Of a stretch of 64,000 bases of DNA, positions 22,673 to 33,026 are shown piece by piece. This DNA comes from Sipunculus nudus. Lineage: Eukaryota; Annelida; Sipuncula; Golfingiida; Sipunculidae. The notes under the pieces are model-generated. The model did no database searches. It was given only the letters and a program-made list of their open reading frames with translations, and was not told the DNA's origin. Numbering within the stretch: the first letter of the stretch is position 1; every line of letters starts with the position of its first letter. The translations under genes were made by a program, and so were the position numbers. Where the stretch lies: the NCBI GenBank assembly GCA_026874595.1, contig CM049310.1, positions 34,165,558-34,229,557 of the forward strand, in the 5' to 3' direction.

Positions 22673-25600
22673 GGTTGTTATAAACAGCTAGGAGACCGAT
22701 TCTGGTAAATAAATTGCTTATTTTGAGATAATTCTGAGTTTTTCTTAGCATCAGAAAATACTTGGGGGCTTAGGTTGTAAAAATCTTCTAAATAAGCGAT
22801 CTATTCATTAAGAAACCTAGTAACAGCTCTAAAAATACTTGGGTTTCACTCTTAAGGAAATTCCTTTTATTTAGTGCATTGATTTTATGAACCAGAATAG
22901 GGGCTGTTTATAAATGTAGGCCTGTCTCTGTTTAAAGAACAATGCGCATTATTTAATTGGGAAAGGCTAGTCTACTTCAGATTCCTTTTGATGAACCATT
23001 GTAGTAATTTGCTCTACTTTGGCTATGGAGCGGTGTATACATTATAGACCAGTGCATGCTTCAAAAATCAGCTGCTAAATTCAAAATCATTGGTAGGTGT
23101 ACACTAATCCCACAGTTTGAACCTTTTTTTTCTGTACAATTTACAGTAAACACTACGGTTATTGGGAATTTTCATTGTGGAGGAACCTGTCTTATTAGTT
23201 TTACATTCTTATTAAATGTAAGCCTTAATATCATTATATTTCTAATTTCTTCAATCCTTGATTGAAATTAAATCCCTGAGTTTAAAACTTGAATTAGTGT
23301 GTTCTCACTAGGAAGTTATATAGAAAAAAAAATTTTAAAAAGTATAATAATTATTTATGTAAAAAATGTGTGACTTTATAAGATGTAAAAGCAAGATAAA
23401 TAACAGGTGCTATATGTACCATTATGTGATGTGTGTAAAACTGTGACATGCATCTTCTTAATACATTGAGCATAAGCGTAATCCGCAAATAAATTTAATG
23501 CCTCCTGAGTAAACAGCCAGGCAACTAGTGCCTGCAATTGTATACAAGTCATATTTAACTTATAAGGAATGACCATTTCTTCGCAAAATTAATCAGTGTA
23601 TAATATATTTGGTATATAAAATCTTTCAGGGCTTATTCTAAATTAGCTTAGTAATACTGAAATAGGAGCAACGGCTCAACCTTTTATTATGTTTAGCTGT
23701 CGCTTAAATAAAAATAAAATAACATAACTTATAAATATGTATAGAAAGTACTGTAGACTTGAACATATTTAAACTGTTTTTTTTCCTTCATGTACATATT
23801 GCAGAAATACCACTGAGCTAGTTATTGTGAATGTATTTTGATAGAAACATCAATTCAATATCTTATTATTCAAACTGAATTGTCAGTTAAACAGATTTTA
23901 TAAGCCTGCTCTACATTTGTGTTATTGTAAAAGTCCAAAATTCACTGATCTTTATGTTTAGACAAAATTAGTTTCTTTTGTAACATTTAACCTTCATGCT
24001 GTTTTTAAAACAAGTCTTCAAATCCTTTAATTACCGTACCTAGTGGTGTTTTGTTTGGCCACTTCTAATTTACAGTAAGGGCACAAACTCCAACATCCAC
24101 CACCTGGTAGATACATTTTAGTGTGTCATTCAAACAAACTGACCCGTTGGTCAAGTTTCATCTCCTGGTCACAGGTTATTGCATAATCCCCAGCCGTGTA
24201 ACCCTGGGGTTTCAAAGTTAACTGTGTCTCACAGGGCCTGCTGATAATCCCCTTACCTGGCAGGTCAGGTTAATAATCCAGGTGCATTCTGTGCCCCATA
24301 TGAGGTTATATCATACTGAGTAGGATAAGTTGAGATTTGCTGTCAACACTCAAACTCTGTCAAAGGAGCCCAGACAAGTTACCTAACACACCACCGGTGT
24401 TTAAAGATACACCTGTCTTCTGGTGTGATGGCAAGGGACCCTATGCCATGTGTCATGTAACTTATACCGAGCCTGAATATTTGTACCTTTAACATGTTTT
24501 CATCAGCTGGTAACTCGCTTTTAATTATAATATTTTTAATAAATGAATAAACATATAAAACTAATTACACCAATAAAAATAACATTTTTATAAAATATTA
24601 TTTAATAATTGGACCTGTCTTTCTGTTGCTCTCTCTTACATGTCCAACTGATACATGCAATACTTTTAAGGTGTTAAGCCCTTTGGTTTATCTTAATACA
24701 TGTGTAGTTACAATTCATTATGATGTGTAAAATATAACAATTTAAACAAATTAGCTCTATATTATTTAGATAAATCTTTTAAATAGATATTTAGAAATTC
24801 TCAGAGTATTACCTCTCAGGCATGCTTATATTTTATATACACTTTGACGAAATTCGTTTGTTGATTTTTGAACAAGGAGAAACTGCATTTAATTTTAATA
24901 CAATTGTAGACTATTAACTCAAAGTTATTTAAACTTTTCACAAACCTAACATTTGAATTATAACATTTTATTCTTAAATGAAACTTTAACAAACTTAGTT
25001 ATTTCCATTTATAATGATTAACATTTATAACTCTACGTAATTAGACAAATTCACAAGTAAATAGTATGATACTTATAAATTTAATTAAAAGCATTTTATT
25101 CTGCCTCACATACTGCTGGACTAGATATGCATGAGTATTACTTTGAATTTCTCTGGTGAAATTAACTACCTAAGGGCTGAATGTAATATGTCTGACACAC
25201 CTGGAAGGTTTTTTATTGGTATTCTATTTGCCTCGATCTTACCATTTGACAGAGTGCCATTTATTCTGCCTCAACCTTGAGAGGTTAACTAGTCGCTTTT
25301 TAGGGTTCTTATCCCGGCATAGTATGTGCTTTTTCTGGGTGAGTTTTTTAGTTTAGCATATAAGGGCATAAAATATATACCAGTTGCCTTGGGTGGTACC
25401 CGGCGTGGTTGTCCCTTATGCAGTGGTTTGTTGCTGGCAAAGTTCCCAGTCGCCTTTTTAGGAGATGTTCTCCGGCATGGAAACAATTTTTGCCTAGTGA
25501 TTTCGGTGTTTGACATGGCTTCATGGCTGCCTTATAGGTTTTGCATTTTGCACATTAGTGCCTTTCTGCCTAGAGAGTTCTCAGTTTCAGCAGGGTACCA

Positions 25601-26546
25601 CCTTTACATAGAATAGAGTATTTTGTATCTGGTATGGTGGCGCAACTTGCATACAATTATACCTGTCATCATATCTACAACTATACCCTAACATCAACTA
25701 GCACAAATTTATCTCTTTTAAGTATTGGGAATAATTAAAATAAATTAGACCTGTGTGCATACTTAACACACCAGTTAAATAACATCGCTCATTTAGAAGC
25801 TTTACTTGTTTAATTAGGTTAATTTCAGTTAAATCCTATCAATAATATTAATAGATGAGCAACATACCAAAATACTAAATAAGTTGAGTAAATACATGAA
25901 TAAAATGTATAAATAAAGCCGACCTTAGGTTCATGTCCACAAGCTTTATTGCAGTTGAGAGTAATGATATTTAATATAAATGACAAACCACTTATACATT
26001 GCTGGTTGGGTAGAACATTTTTTGTCACTAAAATACATATTTCACTGCGGATTCGAATTACGTAATGTAAACGATGTGGTATAAATCTGATTACTACAAA
26101 CTAAGTTAGCTATTACACATGATCTGAATCTACAGAGCTTAATAAAAAAGAAATAAATAATGATAATAATCAGAATGATGATACTGTTGATGATAAAATA
26201 ATGTTTTAAAAATATAAACAGTAAACAGTAAATGCTAGAAACAAATTAAAGAAAGAAATTCTCATTATACAAATAAATTAATAAATAGGTAACTAACCCT
26301 AATATCTAATTTGAATGTCATATTTACATATACTTGTAGGGTAATAAACAACTCTGATTTAATAAATTCTTGGGCAGCACTGCGTCCCATTTTACCTAAA
26401 TATGTCATGTAGGTGTTGTATATTACATGCAGACTTTTCGTTATCTGATTAGAACTACTTAGTGGTAGTTGAACTATCTGGTAGTATTATTTCATGTATT
26501 ACCATGCTTAGGTTCACCTGTAATAATCTAAGGTGATCTGATATTT

Positions 26547-27000
26547 AGCGAGAAATCTCGCTGTTACCTGATTATTATTACTTGGTCAGTTGTACTTCAT
26601 ATTTTAGCCCAGTGAGAGGACATGTTTCGGCCGAGCGGGGCTTAAAAACCGTCTAGATTTTGAGGCCAAACAGGGCACAGAAAAAATACTGATTATATGT
26701 AAAGCTTACCTTAGGGTATTGCATATATGTCTAAATATTGAACAGATGATGATACAGTGTGCGAGTGAATCTCGCTAGATTAGATGACCGATGGTCCTAA
26801 TATTTCATCCCAGTGAGAGGGCATGCTTCGGCCATGCGGGGCTTAAAATACCGTCTATATTTTTAGGCCAAACAAGGCACAGAATAAATACTGTTTATGA
26901 AAAGCTTACCCGAGGGAAATACATATGCGATTCAACACTGATCAGTGAGGCCAGACAGGGCACAAAGAAAATGCTGTCCATTAAATCTGACACGGTGGTT
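26547..27000 (+). repeat. Duplicated hairpin module inside the LARD-like element
   Basis: Two modules about 200-213 bp apart. Each starts with a hairpin (AGCGAG/CTCGCT at 26547-26562; GCGAG/CTCGC at 26761-26775). Each is followed by the conserved block CCCAGTGAGAGG, TTCGGCC, GCGGGGCTTAAA and AGGCCAAACA (26608 and 26809). A third, partial block (GAGGCCAGACAGGGCACA) follows at about 26946. Confidence 0.7.
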
Positions 27001-27975
27001 ACCTTTCCCACCTTGTATCTTCGGGCTATATACAAGTTTTGAGGACATAGTTACCCCTAGTTTTATATACTCATTATAAAACGGAGAAATGAGCCCAGAT
27101 TATCCCTTTTGGAGGGTCCCTTTATGTAACCGTTGTCAAATGTATTTAATCATGTATAGTTGAAAACTTAGATCAAGTGTTTAACTCTTTTAATGTTTTA
27201 TCAAGGGGCCGCTTATCAGCATTCTTTATGTTTGATTTTGTGTAAATTTTTGTGAGAGCTATTTTTTAAATAGTCATGTCTAGGTAATTGTCGCAAAAAT
27301 TATACTTGTGTCATAAGGACAGGTACTGCCGCTGTTGTATTTTATTTTCAGAGGTTCCATTTTCGCATGAAGCAGTTGTCAGCCATCAGTGCAGCCTTCC
27401 CAGTGTTTTCCGGCTTAGCTCTTCTGCTACAACAGGCTGCAACCTGAGCCAAAATACCACTACAGCCAGATATTGGACGCTTTTATAATGCAGAACACCT
27501 TGAGTAAATACTGAGGCCTGACGCGCCACCATCTGGACTGATATTTTATTAAATTCCATATGGACAGCTGGCTCACTCATGGAATATAACATGTAGCAAC
27601 TTACTCTAACTGGTGCATGTTGAATGTCATTGATGTGTCTCTTAATATTTATATTGTTTTTTTAATGTCTAATAAAAATTACATAATCCCTGAACTTTCA
27701 AAACAACTATCAGACTGCTAAGTCCCTAATTACTGGAGGAACTGTGTGGGGAGAGAACACTCCCTACCCGCTGTTGTAGCATTGGATAAACCTACCTCCC
27801 CCCTCCCAACATGGGAGTTAGGGGTTGGGTAGCCGGCTACCAGCCTATACACAGCCTGCCAGCCATGTTTTGGCCATATAACAACCAAACAAACAAAACA
27901 AATCCTCCTCTCCAAAGGCTAGATATTATGACTGCTATCGCAAAATTTTCCACTTTAGTGTAACATTTTCCCTAT

Positions 27976-27986
27976 AGGGGGAAGGA
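27976..27986 (+). other. Polypurine tract of the LARD-like element
   Basis: AGGGGGAAGGA abuts the right LTR without a gap, so the element reads on the plus strand. Confidence 0.75.
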
Positions 27987-28474
27987 TGTAGCATTCTTGC
28001 CCTTTGACCTGGACATCAGCTGGCCAGGGATGGGGCATCAACACTGATTGGCAGTCAATATAGAGATGCCCCATAACCAATCACAATGCAGGGTTTCTAC
28101 CCTGCCTTCAGTAGCCTGTATTAAAGGGAGAAAAAACTCGATCGCGCTCTTGGACCAGACAAGTGGACCCTATAGAAGGCTGGCCCTGAAGCCAGCAAGG
28201 GTATATGGCTTCTTATTCACCTTGGGGTTGGTTTTACGACAGTGTCTGCTACCCAGGTGAAGAGTCACCCACTTTTAGAACTGCAGTCTTTCTATCTAGC
28301 CTGGTATGTATATTTTATTTCATTATAACTTTAACAATAAAATGCAGTCCTGATTATTTGAATGATTAGGCTCTCAATTTTATTCCAGTAAAAAAGTGTT
28401 ATTTTATCTCTTTAAATTGTGCGAGTGCATGTTGCCCAAGCCCAATTTCTTCCCAGAATAAATAAGCAGCTACA
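27987..28474 (+). repeat. Right (3') LTR of the LARD-like element
   Basis: It differs from the left LTR at roughly 18 positions plus small indels. No open frame spans it in a meaningful way. Confidence 0.75.
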
Positions 28475-29827
28475 ACATTATATCTGATCAAATTTGAAAA
28501 TTTTTTACCCAAAATTCTGCAGAATAGCCCAACCGTAGGTCTATGCATTATATAGAAACATGTAAAAACAGCAGAATCTTTTTGTGTTTTAATCATTTCA
28601 TTCTTTTAATCCTCGGATCTGAAGATATCCGGAGTAAATAAACTATTTCAGTTATCACCAAGTCAAATTCCTATCTGTCATTTCACTATGATTTCATAGT
28701 CCTGGTAATCTCCGGCCTGTTATAAACAACTTACAGGCCGGCAGCAAACAAATCACCGTCCAGTTTAAGTAGGCCTACACGTACTACACGTTTTTGAAGG
28801 TGCCTATCCCCATAGATGACGTCTGCCTATTAAAGAACCCCTTGGGCCGTTATAAAGTAGGCATAAAAAGCGATCCAAAGGCATACATGCTGTATGTTCT
28901 TTTTGTTTATATCCAAGTGATTGTAACATGTGGGGCGGAGGCACCAAAATAATCCAAACACATTTACAAGGGCTTCTCAGTTCTGGCGGTAAGTCAGACG
29001 AAACAAAGTTTTGCAAATGGCTTTTCCAACTATTGACCTTTCAACTTCCGAATATATGCAAACATCCACCTTCACTTCAAATACATCCAAGTTAATTCAA
29101 CAAAGCTGAATGACTACGTATACTTGAGAGCGTAGCATAGTGAAGCTTTACTTGACAATTTTTTTTTCTGTTAGTCAACATCGATGCATATATATGTGCC
29201 TTGTACATCCGTCACAGAGACGTAGCCTCCTATCAGAATTATCAACATTTTTATATATATGTTTTTTAAGTTAACATACTAATTTTCCGAAATGCCACTT
29301 CAATAAAATGTGCCGCCCGGGGCGGACAGACCCTGCCCCCCCCCCCCCCCCAGATACCTACAGTTCATTAATGCCTAACACTTCCTGCATGGGCTTTAGT
29401 ATTTACGTTTGCTACTAAAATACCTAAATAAAACATGATTCGACTGATTCATGTACCGAATAGATAGACGTTACGGCGTAATTTAAATATATCATTTACG
29501 CGAGGTGATAATATAGGCCTAAGTTTGATGGCTCTGATAGTGGGAGGGTTTTTTTACCGTTGCATCGACTGGGCCAGTCTTATCAATGCGATAAATCCTA
29601 CACATAAGGCAGGTGAATAACCGACTTTAAAAGTAGGCCTACAAAGCGAAATCGTGTGTGTGTGTGTGTTTAAGAGAAAACAAGGGCGTAGGGTAGGGGG
29701 TGCGGCGGATGCGTTCGAACCTAGGTAACCTAAATATAACCCAGGTAGTTTTACTCAACTAATCAGTGGCTATCATATGTTAAACCAGGCGCATTTTTTT
29801 TCAGATGTATACTTTGTTGCAGATATC
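28475..29827. other. Intergenic, no gene recognised
   Basis: It contains a GC palindrome (CCGCCCGGGGCGG near 29314) followed by a run of about 16 C at 29336-29351, and a short (GT)n near 29655. Confidence 0.5.
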
Positions 29828-29970
29828 TGTTACATGTGTTGTTGACATTTGATTCGTGTGGCGCGGGCGTGGCTCGTTGCTATAGCTACCTCGCCTGGCC
29901 GGCCGTTGCAGGCTCGGTGTAATCCGTAATTGGTTAAACTCTGCCCTGTAGAAACACAGTGTTCATGCTA

Positions 29971-29983
29971 TTCTGGAACTTTC
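29971..29983 (+). promoter_or_regulatory. Heat-shock element 1
   Basis: TTCTGGAACTTTC has three perfect alternating units (TTC nn GAA nn TTC), the site bound by HSF trimers. It lies about 115 bp upstream of the TATA box. Confidence 0.7.
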
Positions 29984-30072
29984 TGGGCTGGTCGCGCTCT
30001 GTGAGTGCGCGTCATGTAATGTTCTTTGGGTGTATTATGTATTGTTGGGTTCTTTTGGATTGAAATAGAGGT

Positions 30073-30085
30073 TTCTGGAATTTTC
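30073..30085 (+). promoter_or_regulatory. Heat-shock element 2
   Basis: TTCTGGAATTTTC is again three perfect units, ending 11 bp before TATAAA. Two perfect elements in 115 bp just upstream of a TATA box is unlikely by chance. Confidence 0.7.
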
Positions 30086-30096
30086 GGATGAAAAGT

Positions 30097-30102
30097 TATA
30101 AA
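30097..30102 (+). promoter_or_regulatory. TATA box
   Basis: TATAAA followed by TGGGGGCTG. Transcription would be expected to start near 30127. Confidence 0.55.
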
Positions 30103-30777
30103 TGGGGGCTGTGTTTTAGAGCCGGAGAGAAGAGAGAAATATTCCAGAGGACACGGAGGACTGTTAGTCAGTTTTTGACCTATCCAATAATTGCATTACA
30201 AGAACTTCACTTTTGGATTACAACAGATTGATTTTGTAATTGAATTGGACTATTATTCTCTGAGAAGATTTATGTGAACTGTTCATCTGGATTATACATT
30301 TTAAATAACTTCTTGTCGCTGTGACAGTGGTGGTATCCAGGTACTGTACACTTTATTTATTATAATGTGTAATTGTATTGATTTGCTGTTGTACTGTTGT
30401 TATACTGTGTAATTGTATTGATTAAGTGTATTGTAATGTAAGGGTTGTTTTAAGAATAAATTATATTTATTTGTTAACAAAAAACCACTGACTTCTTTAT
30501 TCATTCCCCCTAGACATTTCACGCTGCCTTTAGTGTTGTGTTACTGAATCTATGTTTTTTTTATCTCCATAACAAAATTTATGCTCGTCAAGACTACGTG
30601 ATCTGTTAATATTAGGTTCCGTAACAACTGTCGGTCGAGTTTGGCTGTATAATTCATTGTGAACATTTTATAATCAAGTAAATGATGTTTATCACACTGG
30701 AGTTGGTATATATAGGCCCCCATACAATAGTCTATATATACTCTTTACGAGCGAGGGAGCAATTAATTTTGCAACTA

Positions 30778-32993
30778 ATCAAGGAAGAGCTTTATTTTTC
30801 TTTATAATTAAAATATAATATCGCAATGAATTCAACTTAAAAAATTAAGTTATTTAGAGATTTTTATATAATACCGATGAGTCAAATTCATCTCTTTAAA
30901 CAAGGGCATGTCCTATTATAAATATACGGTTTTGGTTATCTGTCCGAAATGTGCTCCCCGCACCCCTAATCAAGGAAGATCTTTATTTTTCTTTTATATT
31001 AAAAATATAATATCGCAATGAATTCAATTGCAAAAATTATGTTATTTAGAGAATTTTATATAATACCGATGAGTCAAATTCATCTATTTAAACAAGGGCA
31101 TGTCCTATTATAAATATACGGTTTTGGTTATCTGTCCGAAATGTGCTCCCCGCACCCCTAATCAAGGAAGATCTTTATTTTTCTTTTATAATTAAAATAT
31201 TATATCGTAATGAATTCAATTGCAAAAATTATGTTATTTACAGATTCTTATATAATACCGATGAGTCAAACTAATCTCTTTAAACAAGGGCATGTCCTAT
31301 TATAAATACACGTTTTGGTTATCCGTCCGAAATGTGCTCCCCGCACCCCTAATCAAGGAAGAGCTTTATTTTTCTTTCATAATTAAAATATAATATCGCA
31401 ATGAATGTAACTGCAAAAATTATGTTATTTAGAGAATTTTATATAATACCGATGAGTCAAATTCATCTATTTAAACAAGGGCATGTCCTATTATAAATAT
31501 ACGGTTTTGGTTATCTGTCCGAAATGTGCTCCCCGCACCCCTAATCAAGGAAGATCTTTATTTTTCTTTTATAATTAAAATATAAAATCGTAATGAATTC
31601 AATTGCAAAAATTATGTCATTTACAGATTCTTATATAATACCGATGAGTCAAATTAATCTCTTTAAACAAGGGCATGTCCTATTATAAATATACGTTTTG
31701 GTTATCCGTCCGAAATGTGCTCCCCGCACCCCTAATCAAGGAAGAGCTTTATTTTTCTTTCATAATTAAAATATAATATCGCAATGAATGTAACTGCAAA
31801 AATTAAGTTATTTAGAGATTTTTATATAATACCGATGAGTCAAATTTATTTTTTTAAACAAGGGAATGTCCTATTATAAATATACGGTTTTGGTTATCCG
31901 TCCGAAATGTGCTACCCGCATCTTTCAAATTCATCTATTTAAAGAAGGGCATGTCCTATTATAAATATACGGTTTTGGTTATCTGTCCGAAATGTGCTCC
32001 CCGCACCCCTAATCAAGGAAGATCTTTATTTTTCTTTTATAATTAAAATATAAAATCGTAATGAATTCAATTGCAAAAATTATGTTATTTACAGATTCTT
32101 ATATAATACCGATGAGTCAAATTAATCTCTTTAAACAAGGGAATGTCCTATTATAAATATACGGTTTTGGTTATCCGTCCGAAATGTGCTACCCGCACCC
32201 CTTATCAAGGAAGAGCTTTATTTTTCTTTCATAATTAAAATATAATATCGCAATGAATGTAACTGCAAAAATTAAGTTATTTAGAGATTTTTATATAATA
32301 CCGATGAGTCAAATTTATCTCTTTAAACAAGGGAATGTCCTATTATAAATATACGGTTTTGGTTATCCGTCCGAAATGTGCTACCCGCATCTTTCAAATT
32401 CATCTATTTAAAGAAGGGCATGTCCTATTATAAATATACGGTTTTGGTTATCTGTCCGAAATGTGCTCCCTGCACCCCTAATCAAGGAAGATCTTTATTT
32501 TTCTTTTATAATTAAAATATAAAATCGTGAAGAATTCAATTGCAAAAATTATGTTATTTACAGATTCTTATATAATACCGATGAGTCAAATTAATCTCTT
32601 TAAACAAGGGCATGTCCTATTATAAATATACGTTTTGGTTATCCGTCCGAAATGTGCTCCCCGCACCCCTATAATCAAGGAAGAGCTTTATTTTTCTTTC
32701 ATAATTAAAATATAATATCGCAATGAATGTAACTGCAAAAATTAAGTTATTTAGAGATTTTTATATAATACCGATGAGTCAAATTTATCTCTTTAAACAA
32801 GGGAATGTCCTATTATAAATATACGGTTTTGGTTATCCGTCCGAAATGTGCTACCCGCATCTAAATTAAGTTATTTAGAGATTTTTATATAATACCGATG
32901 AGTCAAATTTATCTCTTTAAACAAGGGAATGTCCTATTATAAATATACGGTTTTGGTTATCCGTCCGAAATGTGCTACCCGCATCTTCCCCCG

Positions 32994-32994
<1 letters not shown>
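30778..32994 (+). repeat. 191-192 bp satellite array with dimeric structure
   Basis: Ten full units start (ATCAAGGAAG) at 30778, 30969, 31161, 31352, 31544, 31735, 32012, 32204, 32481 and 32674. Spacings are 191-193 except two of 277, which each hold an extra 85-bp partial unit. From unit 4 on, units alternate between GAAGAGC and GAAGATC variants, so the newer part is a dimer. The array ends in a partial unit and runs into a C tract. It is strongly AT-rich with constant blocks such as ATAATACCGATGAGTC and TCCGAAATGTGCT. Confidence 0.95.

Positions 32995-33024
<30 letters not shown>
32995..33024. repeat. Poly(C) tract of 30 bases
   Basis: An uninterrupted C-run directly at the satellite end. 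Its length may be inexact in any assembly. Confidence 0.9.

Positions 33025-33026
<2 letters not shown>

Larger units (their letters stand above)
22167..28474 (+). mobile_element. LTR retrotransposon without gag-pol (LARD-like)
   Basis: Two direct repeats of 487 and 488 bp, about 96% identical by eye, both begin TGTAGC and end GCTACA. A perfect purine tract, AGGGGGAAGGA, sits directly before the right copy, and a TGG-starting site lies 2 nt after the left copy. Together these argue for the two LTRs of one element rather than two solo LTRs. The 5.3-kb interior has no frame resembling gag, protease, RT or integrase; the longest is 96 codons. A target duplication is not clear (ACTT at left, ACAT at right). 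Such large non-coding elements depend on proteins from other elements. Confidence 0.7.
29828..30479 (+). promoter_or_regulatory. Heat-shock-type promoter block, possibly a solo LTR
   Basis: The block begins TGTTACATG and ends GTTAACA, so its tips are TGTTA/TAACA, as in many LTRs. It holds, in order: a GGGCGTGG box (29865-29872), an inverted CCAAT box (ATTGG, 29929-29933), two heat-shock elements, TATAAA (30097-30102) and an AATAAA near the end. No open frame follows the TATA box; a CAG|GTACTG donor-like site occurs near 30335. No flanking duplication is visible, so a solo LTR is only one reading. The alternative is a promoter and first exon of a lost or distant stress gene. Confidence 0.45.

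Noticed and set aside
30778-32994. Possible hammerhead ribozyme in the satellite (CCGATGAGTC and CCGAAAT)
   Set aside because: The core needs CTGATGA, but here it is CCGATGA. The segments are about 65 nt apart and no matching stems were found.
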